From Adineta ricciae (lineage: Eukaryota; Rotifera; Eurotatoria; Adinetida; Adinetidae): DNA of 64,000 nt. The stretch's first letter is position 1. Each line of letters begins with the position of its first letter. Below are positions 1 to 10,279 of the stretch, in pieces. The notes below the pieces were generated by a model that saw only the letters and a program-made list of their open reading frames with translations, did no database searches and had not been told where the DNA came from. The position numbers and the translations under genes were made by a program. The stretch is from NCBI GenBank assembly GCA_905250025.1, contig CAJNOJ010000140.1:62001-126000 (forward strand), read 5' to 3'.

Positions 1-439
1 AGAAATCGAACGATAAGAGAATTGAAACATTGATTTAGATCATTAAACGACTTAACGATTTCACAAGGTGATAGGTAAGCTAAAACAAAGCTCAATTAAT
101 TTGTTCGGTAGTGGCATTAAGTTCGATTTTTCATGAACTTAAGAAAAACAAACGGTATTTCTTTGGTTTTGTTCCTTGAGAAGAACATGATATTACTAGA
201 CTCTTTCTGTTCCATGTTTAATCGATAATATTTTTAGAACAGTATATCGTATAGTACTATAGTGTAGAGATGTTTTTGTTAGATCGTTGGCTGTGTATAA
301 GAAATTTCGAAATGTCGGTAGGATGGTACTTGATAGAGAAGACAGTGAGTTCCAAAAAAGTTCGTTAAGAAACTATATACAATTTTAATTTTATCATGGC
401 AATAAGGGTCGCCACTGATTGATATATGTACCGACAGTT
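1..439. other. Intergenic, 3' side of the MAM-like gene
   Basis: No coding region, RNA gene or repeat recognised. A+T-rich; it probably includes the 3' untranslated region of the minus-strand gene that ends at 440. Confidence 0.4.
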
Positions 440-1126
440 TTATTTTAAGGAAATCATGCTAAGAAATATGACAATGAATGAAGTAGAGGAAGTCAGTTGT
501 ATTGGACTACTGGATATTAGAGTAGTAGTAGTAGTAGTTGATTGTGCTAGCGCATCACACCAATCGACAATAATTTCATCGAGTGCTACTGCTACTCTAA
601 CCGATGTTCTCTGATTCACTGTAAAATAAAGCGAAATGGAACAGTTGCCATCGTGTAAAGGCACTGTCATTGTTTGCCATCCGTTACTATTATCTTGTTC
701 AATGAAAAATAAGGATGCAGCATAGCAACCTCCTGTCGATACATCTAGCCATGTACCATTGTCAGTGCCAGTCGATTTGATGTAATACGTAAATTCTAGG
801 CACATGTTTGTACCATCAGTTTGATGGAATTTTGGAGTATGTATTCGTCCATTGAATTCGTCGGCATATGGATAGTGATCAGGACGCGACCAATAGAGAA
901 ATGAACGACCAGAGAAAGGACCGAGATCAGGATAAGCAAGCGTTGAAGGTGATCGAATAGTGAAATTGATTGGCGGTGGTTGAGGATCGACAGGACTGCC
1001 ATTTTCTATACCACAAGTCGAATTCGATTCAAAATCACAGAAGAAAACATATGCTTCCGTTGCAGAATAGAAAATTAATAAAAAGAACCATGCAGTGAAA
1101 GCACAAGTAACGGACGCATATATCAT
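440..1126 (-). CDS. Secreted or GPI-anchored MAM-like domain protein
   Basis: A single-exon protein of about 228 aa. The first ATG is at 1126; upstream codons are open but lack an ATG. Residues 1-27 form a signal peptide. The core begins CDFESNSTCGIENG and has the spaced cysteines and aromatic residues of a MAM domain (an adhesion or receptor ectodomain), with several N-glycosylation sequons. A Thr-rich run encoded by (GTA/TAG)n repeats near 521-537 precedes a hydrophobic C-terminal tail (FIVIFLSMISLK), as in GPI-anchored proteins. Probably an extracellular surface protein. The MAM call rests on motif resemblance; the ligand is unknown. Confidence 0.6.
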   Translation of the reverse strand: MIYASVTCAFTAWFFLLIFYSATEAYVFFCDFESNSTCGIENGSPVDPQPPPINFTIRSPSTLAYPDLGPFSGRSFLYWSRPDHYPYADEFNGRIHTPKFHQTDGTNMCLEFTYYIKSTGTDNGTWLDVSTGGCYAASLFFIEQDNSNGWQTMTVPLHDGNCSISLYFTVNQRTSVRVAVALDEIIVDWCDALAQSTTTTTTLISSSPIQLTSSTSFIVIFLSMISLK

Positions 1127-1341
1127 GATGCGAAAGAGTAGACACAAAAAAAGATAAGTATTCGTTCTATGATGACATTGAAACGCTGTTTTTTATCTAT
1201 AATCATATACGTCGTTGTTTCATCTCCAAAAAAAAAACATTGATATCGAAGAGGTCAAGTCCTTTATTGCTACAACGAGTAAGTTTGTTAAGCTTTAACT
1301 AGAATTATTTTATGTTTATTGTTTTATGATAATGGAAAAAT

Positions 1342-3435
1342 TCAAAACATTGAAACAGTAATATATTTTCGTATTCGATTTAAAAACCTTATATAAACTG
1401 AGATGGGCAACACCTGTCGGAATCGTTTCTCTAATTCTTGATTTAATCGATCGAACCCCGCCCAATAGTCATCATCTATTTGACATCTATCAAATAATTG
1501 ACGCAGATCTTCACCATTCATTTGTTCGGTTAATAAAACCATTACATCTAGTTTATTGTCGTAGAGAAAATGTTGTACATGTTGATTCGTCCATAATTCC
1601 ATTGAACTAATTGTTTTGTAATCTGTATCCGATGAAACGTTTATTTGTTCAAGTTGAGATTTCGATTGAGATAAAAATTCTACTAATCTTTCTTGTTGAA
1701 TTTCGTCTATCAACAAGCGAACAGATTTGTCAAAGTCATGTTCGACTGAATCTATACGATGTGAATTAGTACAAATCGATCCCAGCCAACCATCAAATAC
1801 AGTCTGCTTAAGAACGAAAGGAATCAATCGTTTGTTTCGACTTCGTGCATGTTCAACTTCCATTCGACAGTTCGGATCGCTTTTGTATGTTTCAGACACA
1901 CATAGAAGAACACATTGACAGTCAACAATGGCCTGACATCTTGAACTCGGCATTGATTGTTCGTCGAACGAAATCCGATAATCACAATGCTCCGCTAGAT
2001 AATTATATAAATTTTTCACCAATGAACTATCGTGATCCTCATCATAACTAATCATTAAATCAAATCGATTGTTTTCTTCCTCATTTTGAGTTTCATCTTC
2101 TTCATCTAACTTCCAGAGGAAACCGTCGATGGCCTTTCTAACTCTTCCATAGGCTTCTATTTCACGAATAAATGATACGAATGCAGTCTGATCTTTGATT
2201 ATTGTCTTTGCTTCTTGATTGAATAACATTAGATGAAGACATTCTAGAGCGATCAATGCCATATCTTTCAATAAACTATTGAGTTCAGCTTCGTCGTTTG
2301 GTGTCGCTTCATTTGAAAGTTGAGTTGCATTCAAAGTAGACTCTTTACTCGGTGTTAAATCATTATCGATCTTTTCATTTCCTTCGATTTCAGTTTCCAC
2401 CGATGAAAATAACGGTTCGACTAATACAATCAATAAATCCAAATTTTCCTTTTCTAAAAAGACACTCTGCACTTGATTGTATTGTAAAAAGCCTACGAAA
2501 AAAATACGCTCGATACTTAAGATTAGAAGACGAAACCTCGACATACCCTTCAGACCAATCAATAGCTCAATATCGTAGACTCCATTGTTGCTAAACGAAG
2601 ACCTATTTCCATTTAAATAATTGATCTTTTTAATATTCTCAATTAGTATATTAATAGTTTCTTTTGTATTTTGTATTTCGCTTTCATTAATTATCGAAAC
2701 AATAATAACACGAAGAGCAAGTTTCACTGGATGTTGATCATCGATTAGCTGAGCTGCTCGTAGGAGGATGTTTTTGATAACTAAATTGTGTTTGACCATT
2801 GTGAAACAATCCCCATCTGTATTGGTGAACATTAGCAGAATCTTGAATATCAACCAAGATATAAATGATGATGTCATTTGTTCGACATCCGCATCCCACC
2901 GGAGATCGATTTGCGAATAATCATCAGCGTGTAAATTTTGAAGGAAATTCTCCTTGATTACCAGCGGCAGAGCCGTTTGAATGATGGCTAAGTACTCGTT
3001 ATTCTGTTTCAAATTACAAAATTCCAGTTCTTGTCTCATAAAATTCTCTGCTAAATTCTCGATCGTTATTTGAATTTGAATCAAACTCGATAAAATATAT
3101 TTAATTACATGCAATGATAAACTCTCGATGAATTCCTGCAATAAGACTTCATACTTTGGTAACCAAAACTCACAGAACGTGTCACGATGTTTATTATCAT
3201 AATATCCAATGTCCATCGCTGCATTAAAACCAGTGATCAATAGCCATTGAGAACTCTCATTTAGCGGCGATGTTGTATCAAGTTGACGAAGCGCATGAGT
3301 AAACTGTTCGACAACATCGGATGAGATAAAGTAATCGAACACAAGATCGTACAGCTCTTGATTTTGCTCACCGATTTCGTTGTCTTTAGTACATGATAAA
3401 GCGAATTTGTCAATAACAGATGTTAATAAAGACAT
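1342..3435 (-). CDS. TIR-domain protein with helical N-terminus and C-terminal SAM-like domain
   Basis: About 697 aa, single exon, starting at the ATG at 3435. Residues 1-440 are alpha-helical and resemble an armadillo/HEAT-type scaffold. An acidic linker (EEDETQNEEENN) leads into a TIR domain from about residue 456 (FDLMISYDEDHDSSLVKNLY) to about 580. In the segment CRMEVEHARSRNKRLIPF, Glu526 lies 13 residues before the Pro, the same spacing as the catalytic Glu of SARM1, so NAD+ hydrolase activity is plausible. The C-terminal 100 residues (WTNQHVQHFL, then EQMNGEDLRQLF) look like a SAM domain. SARM1 is ARM-SAM-SAM-TIR; here the TIR precedes the SAM-like part. Role inferred as NAD+ cleavage or innate/stress signalling; the ARM call is soft. 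Confidence 0.7.
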   Translation of the reverse strand: MSLLTSVIDKFALSCTKDNEIGEQNQELYDLVFDYFISSDVVEQFTHALRQLDTTSPLNESSQWLLITGFNAAMDIGYYDNKHRDTFCEFWLPKYEVLLQEFIESLSLHVIKYILSSLIQIQITIENLAENFMRQELEFCNLKQNNEYLAIIQTALPLVIKENFLQNLHADDYSQIDLRWDADVEQMTSSFISWLIFKILLMFTNTDGDCFTMVKHNLVIKNILLRAAQLIDDQHPVKLALRVIIVSIINESEIQNTKETINILIENIKKINYLNGNRSSFSNNGVYDIELLIGLKGMSRFRLLILSIERIFFVGFLQYNQVQSVFLEKENLDLLIVLVEPLFSSVETEIEGNEKIDNDLTPSKESTLNATQLSNEATPNDEAELNSLLKDMALIALECLHLMLFNQEAKTIIKDQTAFVSFIREIEAYGRVRKAIDGFLWKLDEEDETQNEEENNRFDLMISYDEDHDSSLVKNLYNYLAEHCDYRISFDEQSMPSSRCQAIVDCQCVLLCVSETYKSDPNCRMEVEHARSRNKRLIPFVLKQTVFDGWLGSICTNSHRIDSVEHDFDKSVRLLIDEIQQERLVEFLSQSKSQLEQINVSSDTDYKTISSMELWTNQHVQHFLYDNKLDVMVLLTEQMNGEDLRQLFDRCQIDDDYWAGFDRLNQELEKRFRQVLPISVYIRFLNRIRKYITVSMF

Positions 3436-3690
3436 AAGCAATTCGATTTTCGAATCGTTTGTTTTGTATAAGAAAACAAATGTAATAGTGTTATACTGTT
3501 CGTTTGTTTATGCTGTTTCGGTTTTATACGCATGAATAACGAGCACGTTGCAGAGAATGAAAATACTATCGCAATCAAAAGATGATTTGTTGCCTGAAAA
3601 ACAACCTATTTTCAAATAATTTTTACAATATAGCGTGTTTATTACAATACAATGATTGCTTCAAAATGTAAATGCTAAGATAAATACTGT

Positions 3691-4254
3691 TTATATGAAA
3701 AATTTTTGTAGAATATAATAGAATATCCCGATCAATGACCATAGATAGAAATTATTCATCATTCCTTTGTTTGTTTCGTCTTTTACCCCATGTGCTTGAG
3801 TGTTGATCGTGTTTCGTTGTGTGCTCATACTTTTTAAAGCTTTCATTGTTTTGACTAGTTCGTCAGTCGTTCGATTGAAATGATTCAATTCTTCGTCATG
3901 GTATTGGCCGTAGCGATAGATTCGTAATGTTGGAAAACCATCAATATTATATCGTTTGGAACATCGTGGTTCCGTAATGTTCGTACAATCCAGCTTTGCC
4001 AAATAGATTGGATTGTCTAGACTCTTGGATAGCTTCGTTGCTGCTTGTTCGTAATCCGGATGCATTCGACGACAGTGCGAACACCATTTGACATAAAACA
4101 GGACCAATAAAACATCATATTGTTGGATTTTCGAATGGAAATTTTCATTTGTGAGAATTATAACATCACCATTTTCGGTCCAACTTGACCCTGAAAGGTC
4201 ATTTAGAAGCAAAGAATATAAAACGATTGAGAATAAGATACGGTTTCTGTACAT
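3691..4254 (-). CDS. Membrane-anchored thioredoxin-domain protein (TMX/PDI-like)
   Basis: 187 aa with an N-terminal signal peptide (about residues 1-22), a thioredoxin fold and a C-terminal hydrophobic segment (FYLWSLIGIFYYILQKFFI). The active site is WCSHC (Cys58 and Cys61) in the context FYVKWCSHCRRMHPDYEQAA. A later GFPTLRIYRYG segment carries the cis-proline loop typical of thioredoxins. These features suggest an ER-resident disulfide oxidoreductase anchored by one C-terminal helix, as in thioredoxin-related transmembrane proteins, though shorter than most. The 5' end faces the DHCR24-like gene, which is on the same strand about 300 bp upstream. Confidence 0.8.
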   Translation of the reverse strand: MYRNRILFSIVLYSLLLNDLSGSSWTENGDVIILTNENFHSKIQQYDVLLVLFYVKWCSHCRRMHPDYEQAATKLSKSLDNPIYLAKLDCTNITEPRCSKRYNIDGFPTLRIYRYGQYHDEELNHFNRTTDELVKTMKALKSMSTQRNTINTQAHGVKDETNKGMMNNFYLWSLIGIFYYILQKFFI

Positions 4255-4550
4255 ATTAAAGACAGAAAAGGCAGATAACTACGTCGAAAACAAATTAGTA
4301 TGCCTGTGCTCTTTTTATCACGTTGTATATCGTTTATCTATCTCTGTATGATTTCTCTGGAGAAAAAAAAACAGAAAATATTTACCGAATGTGGCGAGAA
4401 GAGAGGAAGGAAGAATGCAAAGATATTCTGTTTACATGAATAAGAGATCGCATGTATCCAAGATTTATCTGTTAGCATATAAATAGATTTCTATTTCAAT
4501 ACTAATGCTAAAAGTGTAAACAAAGTCTTCTTCATGGTGACATAATTCGC

Positions 4551-6131
4551 TCAGAGTTGCTGTACGACTTTGTCATACACGTCTCCCCAAGCATAGTTCG
4601 GATCCCACTTCTTTTTCATCTGTCTATACCATCGCGTGTCATAAATAGTTGACCATTGCTCTTGAGAATAGAAGCTGAGCGCATATAACATTTTTCTTCC
4701 TCGCAAATTTTTCGCTTCGTTTTCTAATACTTTTGTTGCATTCTTTCCGCCGGATGAGCCCGTCTGCCAACGATATTGATGAGACCATAAACCAAAATTG
4801 ATAAACAATTGATCTTTATCAGTATAATGAGGACTTAGTTTTTGTGCTGTGGAACTTGATCGTATTGGACAAAGCCATATAGGTTCTATTCTTTCGTCCT
4901 TCTCGGTAGACAACTGTCCTGTTTGTAAGAAAGTTAAGAATTGCTTTGATTGAGATATTGGAATGTAGATATCCTGAATAAGTAATGTATCAGCAATGAG
5001 AGACGCGCAAGATGCATGAAGACGTTGGTAGAGTGCTGAGGTAGTGAAGAGAGGCGAAAGAAGTGTTCTGCTTATGATGTTGTAACCACCGAATGGAATT
5101 AGATTGATGAGCTTTCGAAGATAGAATGGTAAATGTTGGGTTTTATCATCGAATGGATAAAGAGGGTAATATCCCATCCAGAATGCACCTCGGTCGTATC
5201 GAAATAAGTAATCTTTCAATGGAATATATTCACAAATTACAGTTTGACGACTACGATCATGAAGTTTTTTCACATGCTGATAATACCAAGGGTCCCACGA
5301 ACGTGAAAATCGCTGTATACGTTCGCCTTTTGGTATTGAGGATTCATCGATACGTTGTCCCGTGATAACAACCGAATGATCGGAAAAAACAATCGCATCT
5401 ATATAATCTTCTTCATAATGCTCATAATCGAGAGTCGAAATAAATTCAATTGGTTCCTTTGTCCAATGATAATTACATTGCACGAAACAATTAAATGGTA
5501 TATCTAATACACGTAACGTTGCACGAGCCAATAATCCAAATGTTCCACAGGAACCTAATGCTCCATAGAAAAGGTCAGAATCTTTCGTCGGACTGCATGT
5601 TATCAAGTCTCCGTTACTCAAAACATATGTTGCTTCGATTAAGGAATCAGAAAATTGACCGTGCCGAAAACTTGAACTTTCCAAACCAGCTCCAGCCAAT
5701 ATACCACCAACTGTTAAATTTTTAAATTCCGGAACAACTGTAGGCACGAGATCATATGCTAATAACGCATCTACTAATTCCTCCATAGTGACACCAGGCT
5801 CGCATGTAACCGTTCTGGCTGATTTATCAATGGATAGAATCAGATTTGCTGAACCCATATGTACGGAATATGTTCTGTTAGTAATGCTACTCGTGCTAGT
5901 ATGACGTATCGAGTTTGACGGTGAATGACGTTCATGACGTTGAATTTTGATTTGACTACCATTCGGACGTTTTCGAATTGTTTGAGCTACGTATTCGACA
6001 TTCAACGATTGTGCTTTTCGAGATTTCATCCTCATTAGTGTTAACAGGTTTTGGTAAAACCATCGAATGTATACACTCACTGCCCATTTTATTGTTAGAA
6101 GAAATTCATAGATCTGAGAATGATTTCGCAT
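4551..6131 (-). CDS. FAD-linked oxidoreductase, delta(24)-sterol reductase-like (DHCR24/DWF1 family)
   Basis: About 526 aa from the ATG at 6131. The N-terminal half is a PP-loop FAD-binding domain: CEPGVTMEELVDAL, then TVGGILAGAGLESSS (from about residue 140) and SDLFYGALGSCGTFGLLA, the same order and wording as in animal and plant DHCR24. This family reduces the C24-25 double bond of sterols with NADPH. Length matches the family (about 516 aa in mammals). The N-terminal membrane anchor of DHCR24 is only weakly visible (aromatic-rich residues 10-35), and the segment after it is unusually basic. No introns are seen. Substrate cannot be fixed from sequence; a related sterol or lipid reductase is possible. 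Confidence 0.75.
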   Translation of the reverse strand: MRNHSQIYEFLLTIKWAVSVYIRWFYQNLLTLMRMKSRKAQSLNVEYVAQTIRKRPNGSQIKIQRHERHSPSNSIRHTSTSSITNRTYSVHMGSANLILSIDKSARTVTCEPGVTMEELVDALLAYDLVPTVVPEFKNLTVGGILAGAGLESSSFRHGQFSDSLIEATYVLSNGDLITCSPTKDSDLFYGALGSCGTFGLLARATLRVLDIPFNCFVQCNYHWTKEPIEFISTLDYEHYEEDYIDAIVFSDHSVVITGQRIDESSIPKGERIQRFSRSWDPWYYQHVKKLHDRSRQTVICEYIPLKDYLFRYDRGAFWMGYYPLYPFDDKTQHLPFYLRKLINLIPFGGYNIISRTLLSPLFTTSALYQRLHASCASLIADTLLIQDIYIPISQSKQFLTFLQTGQLSTEKDERIEPIWLCPIRSSSTAQKLSPHYTDKDQLFINFGLWSHQYRWQTGSSGGKNATKVLENEAKNLRGRKMLYALSFYSQEQWSTIYDTRWYRQMKKKWDPNYAWGDVYDKVVQQL

Positions 6132-6787
6132 CTTGCCAAGTACTTCTAACAATAATGAAAGAAGAAAATCTGGTCTTTTTTTACTGATTTATATAAGAGA
6201 TGTGTTTAGTATCGTCAATTGCGTGCTGTGTTTGTCACATTTTTCTCTTTTCGTTCGTGCTCACATTGCAATGACAAAGAACAGATACAGAAACAAACTG
6301 TGCGCGATAAAAAAGAGCGCCTGGATCGTCCAGCAACGTGAATAGTAATCGAAATTCTTTGGTTTTCATCAAAACAAGTATGTCAACTTCAGTTGCGCAG
6401 TGACCGATTGTCAAGATTATATAAACCATAATAAAATTATCAACTCAATTGACGTTATATCAAAGAATCTTTTTCCTCTCCGTTAATAATAACATGCTAC
6501 CGACCAATAATGAGCTTATTCTCTTTCATATGCGATGATGCAAACGAACTTTTTTTTGCGTTCTTTATTATTTGGCGACATAAGGTAACGTGTTGCGCAT
6601 GAAACGTGTGGGTAAATAGAGAGAAAAGGCAATGTTTTCTCTCACCGGTGTGAGTATAAGAAAGTATTATTTTTTTCATTCATAACGATGTTGTCACGAA
6701 ACAAAAGAGCAGAAGAAGGACTGAAATCGATAAATTTTTCTGTTTAGAAATCATATATTCAATAATTGAACAAATTAGAAAATTAGT
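6132..6787. other. Divergent intergenic region (DHCR24-like / ceramidase)
   Basis: Lies between two divergently transcribed genes and presumably holds both promoters. Short open frames here lack any recognisable protein feature. No repeat or RNA gene seen. Confidence 0.4.
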
Positions 6788-7747
6788 ATGTCGATATTTA
6801 TTATCAGCTGTCTTCTTCTTTCCCTATTGAACGGCATTGACGGCCGATCGCTATTGAAAAGTCATGAAAATCCATCTGATGTTAAACATTTCGAATCTCA
6901 ACTCGATGATACAATCGGCTTTTGGTCGCCGAGTACCAGCTCAATCGATTGGTGTGAACGAAATTACGTTGTTACTTATTACATAGCTGAATTCTGGAAT
7001 TGCATATCAAGTTTATTAATGTGTTTATTTTCATTGATTTTAATCGTTCGTGGTTTGTATTACCGAATCGAACGTCGATTTACTTTGCTTAGTTTCTCAT
7101 TTGGATTAGTTGGGTTTGGTTCTGCTTATTTCCATGGAACATTAACACATTTCGGTCAAATGGCAGATGAACTGCCAATGGTCTATTCAATGATTATTTG
7201 GTGGTTTATTCTCTTTCGAATGAATAAACATCATTTGGCGAGCCAACATATATCGCCGATAGATGTATTGATCGTATTTGGAATCGCATACGGTTTCCTG
7301 TGTAGTTATATTCATAGTCTGAAAACATTTGTGATAGTTTTTCAAGCTCATTTTACTCTAATGGTCATAGGCGGAATTGTCAAACTAATTTTCCTCTATC
7401 GGCAAACACAACATCATACGAACAATATCAAATACTTAATTTTGTGGTACGTTGGCTTATTAATACCAGCTGTGATATGTTGGTTAGTTGATCAGCAGCT
7501 CTGTGAGTATTTTAATAGTAAAAATGCATTTAATCCGCAATTACATGCATGGTGGCACGTTTTATGTGCTATTGATGCTTATGTTGGAGTTGTATGTGGC
7601 GAAGCTTTACGTCGTTTATCTATTCGATGTAATAAATATGAAGGAAATAAGAAATTATTCAAGCCTCAAGACCACTTACGTATTCGATTTTATCTTGGTT
7701 TACCTTTTGTGGATTATTCGACACATCAAGAGAATAAAACTGATTAA
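6788..7747 (+). CDS. Alkaline ceramidase (ACER family)
   Basis: 319 aa, single exon. The opening GFWSPSTSSIDWCERNYVVT and YYIAEFWNCIS are the ceramidase family signature, followed by seven hydrophobic segments. The zinc-site residues are present: His116 and Asp127 in YFHGTLTHFGQMADE (11 apart) and His253/His257 in HAWWH (4 apart), matching the spacing of human ACER3 His81/Asp92/His217/His221. The enzyme hydrolyses ceramide to sphingosine and fatty acid in ER or Golgi membranes. Unlike typical ACERs it has about 40 extra N-terminal residues beginning with a signal-like hydrophobic stretch. Apparently intact. Confidence 0.92.
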   Translation: MSIFIISCLLLSLLNGIDGRSLLKSHENPSDVKHFESQLDDTIGFWSPSTSSIDWCERNYVVTYYIAEFWNCISSLLMCLFSLILIVRGLYYRIERRFTLLSFSFGLVGFGSAYFHGTLTHFGQMADELPMVYSMIIWWFILFRMNKHHLASQHISPIDVLIVFGIAYGFLCSYIHSLKTFVIVFQAHFTLMVIGGIVKLIFLYRQTQHHTNNIKYLILWYVGLLIPAVICWLVDQQLCEYFNSKNAFNPQLHAWWHVLCAIDAYVGVVCGEALRRLSIRCNKYEGNKKLFKPQDHLRIRFYLGLPFVDYSTHQENKTD

Positions 7748-8291
7748 AAACTGTTTTTTTTTCATAAATGATTTAGAAGTATATGATGTTTTTTTTCTTA
7801 TACACATGTTTTGATATAAAACACAGTTTAGCTGATGCATCCCTTAAAAATAAGAAAATATTTGTGAAATTCCCGATATGTGCTAGTCAGAGAAGTAACA
7901 ATAACATCAGACGGTAAGTATTTATCGATGAAATGAGTGTCTAAATACAAATCTTGAGGGTGAGAACGAGAGACGTTTGTAGCATCAAAGTTAACTGTTT
8001 TCAGTACTGCTGCCTTTTAGCCTTAGTCTCACCAGCAGTGTTTTCGACTAAATCATTACTATGAGAATTCGACCTTTTATGACATTATAACAAGCACACA
8101 TAAAGGTTAAACTTAACCACTAACATCAGAATGAGATGACGAAATAATTCATAGGAACTTATACTTACGTAGCGCATTTATTAAAATTTAATGCTTGAAT
8201 ATTCAAAATATTCTCTTTCTAAGGAAATTAGAAACAAAATGTTCGCAGGTGTACAATTAGACGTGAGTTAATTATATTAATTAGTTTTGAT
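7748..8291. other. Convergent intergenic region (ceramidase / GH19)
   Basis: Probably the 3' untranslated regions of two convergent genes. Nothing coding or repetitive recognised. Confidence 0.4.
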
Positions 8292-8950
8292 TCAACATCC
8301 GAGCGCCTTCTTGGCTCTTGTCCAGTACTTTTCTCGATCAGCCTCTCCTTTTCTTCCTCCGTTTATTCGACGAGTAATCAATCGAAAAGATTGAAGCGTT
8401 TTCTTATCGGCAAGTTCATTCAGTCCGTGTTTTGTCCAAAACCAAACAGTTGTGCGAAAACCCACTTCTGGCGTTTTAACTTTCTCATGATGATTAATCA
8501 AATCTAAATTTAAAGCTTTACCGGCTGCTCGATAATTAGCGCGACCAGTTAACTGGATTGGACCACGACCTTTGTATCGTTTTCCATCACCTTTTTCTGT
8601 GTTACCCAGATCTTTTCGTCCTTCATACGCTGCACCAGATGCCAGTTCTTCCATGTAGAGTAATTCACCACTTTCATGAGCTATTTGTGCGAGAAATGCT
8701 GCTTTTCGATTGCAAGTGTTGATCGAGCCCTCGTTCATTGCGGCATTGATATGACTTAGGTATCCTGCATGCTTGCATCGCGGCATAATAGCTTTCAATT
8801 GACTTGCAGTGACACCTAAGTAGAATTAATGATACGGTCAGCAGATATTAAATAATAAGCAAAAAAGTTAATCTTACTTGCATCACCGCACGTCGTCGTG
8901 AATAGCGATAGGATGATGATGAGAAACAATAAACGACCGATAGGCAGCAT
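8292..8950 (-). CDS. Secreted GH19 chitinase-like enzyme (2 exons)
   Basis: Read as join(8292..8815, 8878..8950) on the minus strand, 198 aa, with a 62-bp GT-AG intron splitting a Ser codon. Exon 1 encodes a signal peptide (MLPIGRLLFLIIILSLFTTT, then CGDA). The mature part carries AAFLAQIAHESGELLYMEE with the GH19 general-acid Glu in HES, then KRYKGRGPIQLTGRANY, the substrate-cleft signature, and FRLITRRINGG near the end. GH19 enzymes cut chitin or, in phage and bacterial members, peptidoglycan. Sequence style is closer to the bacterial/phage-type GH19 group than to plant chitinases. It has acquired an intron and a signal peptide, so if transferred it has been domesticated. Antimicrobial or digestive role inferred. 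Confidence 0.85.
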
Positions 8951-9249
8951 GAATCTATTAGAAATGAAAGTATACAACAGGGAGGAATCAATCAAATAGA
9001 ATGACCTTTTCTTTCAATTTAGATTATAGACTATTTCTATTCGATCATTTCAGGTAAAGATTAGATAGACTTCCTCTTCACTTTTTTTAATCATATTTAT
9101 TCATGCGCATGAAGCATGTAAAGTTTACTTTGTGATCGGGACAAGAAATTAGTTCTCGGGATTTAGAAAAAGGAACAATACATATAATTTGAATAGAATC
9201 GTTTAGCTGATTAAACTACCGCTAATATATTGATGCGTATATGTCGGCC
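8951..9249. other. Intergenic, upstream of GH19 gene
   Basis: A+T-rich sequence upstream of the chitinase signal-peptide exon; presumed promoter. No other feature seen. Confidence 0.35.
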
Positions 9250-9975
9250 TTACCTTAATAATATCGGAAGATGTTATTAGGAACTGAAGTGTGAGCGCTG
9301 AAATTTGTAACAACAAACGCTGGTATACCACACGCGTATACAGTAATATTGCTCACAGTAGATATAAGATCATGGTAATTTTGCACGTGCATAACGTACT
9401 CCTTCTCATTTGTAATTTGTCAAAGTTCAGCATTGTTGATGCTACCTCCGACATCGATAGCAAACACACTAGCTATAGAGACACTTAAGAACAGATCCGA
9501 TTGTGGAGCAACACGTGTACCACAATTACTGTATCCATCAGTTAGAACCAAAACTACTCTCGATCTACCTTCGTCCAATGATCGACATTGTTTGCTACAA
9601 ATTTCCCTATGACGTGATGTAGTGCATCGCCAGTTGCAGTACAGGAACCATTTATATGACGAATACCCTTTATTTATTTCATCAGATTCTCTTTGGTGAG
9701 TTCAGTCATGAGAATGTTATGAAATAGAAAGAGCCGTCTCGACGACTTTCGTAGTTGATTAGCCATATTTGTACTTTTTTTGGTCCGATATCCACCAACC
9801 ATTGAGAGTATACAAATAACAACTTTTTTTTGCCTCTGCAAATGTTGTTAAATCAACACTACTTGATGAATCCAGAACAATAAAAAGATACATAAGTGTG
9901 TGACATTTGTCTTCAGCTGGCTTTTTCAAAAGCTGATGATACACTTAAAACCGAAAGAAAAACAAAAAGACTCAT
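9250..9975 (-). pseudogene. Broken von Willebrand factor A (VWA) domain gene
   Basis: Minus-strand remnant. An ATG at 9975 opens a signal-peptide-like start (MSLFVFLSVLSVSSAFEKAS) that hits a stop. The next frame continues with CHTLMYLFIVLDSSSSVD, a VWA strand with a MIDAS-like DxSxS motif. Further on, in other frames, come a TATGDAL stretch (the T-G-x-A-L helix start), then VVLVLTDGYSNCG and ASVFAIDVGGSINNAEL, the usual C-terminal half of a VWA domain. At least two frameshifts and several in-frame stops separate these pieces, and no plausible intron set restores one frame. Originally a small secreted VWA protein (collagen/matrilin-like adhesion domain). Boundaries approximate. Confidence 0.6.
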
Positions 9976-10279
9976 TTTTTGAAAGCGTATGAGGAGTGAC
10001 AGCTTCCTTTTATAGGGCTACTTGCAAGGGCCTGACTATTTGATTTGAGAGTAAACTCTAGCCTATTTTCTTATTTGATATCTATGTTGATAAAAGATAA
10101 AATTAGCACTGTAGATAGCTATCACACATTTCGAGAGTATAAATAAGTCTTTGTAATCATGTCAGTAGCCAACGATGCTTCTCGCCATATTTTACAGTGT
10201 CTCTGCGGACTGGTCTTATTTAAGTGTGCCAGCGAACGAAACCTTAGGTTACAGTTCTCATGATTTGTTGGATTTTCTT
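9976..10279. other. Intergenic between VWA pseudogene and membrane-protein gene
   Basis: No recognisable gene. Short overlapping frames on both strands here are not supported by any motif. Confidence 0.3.
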
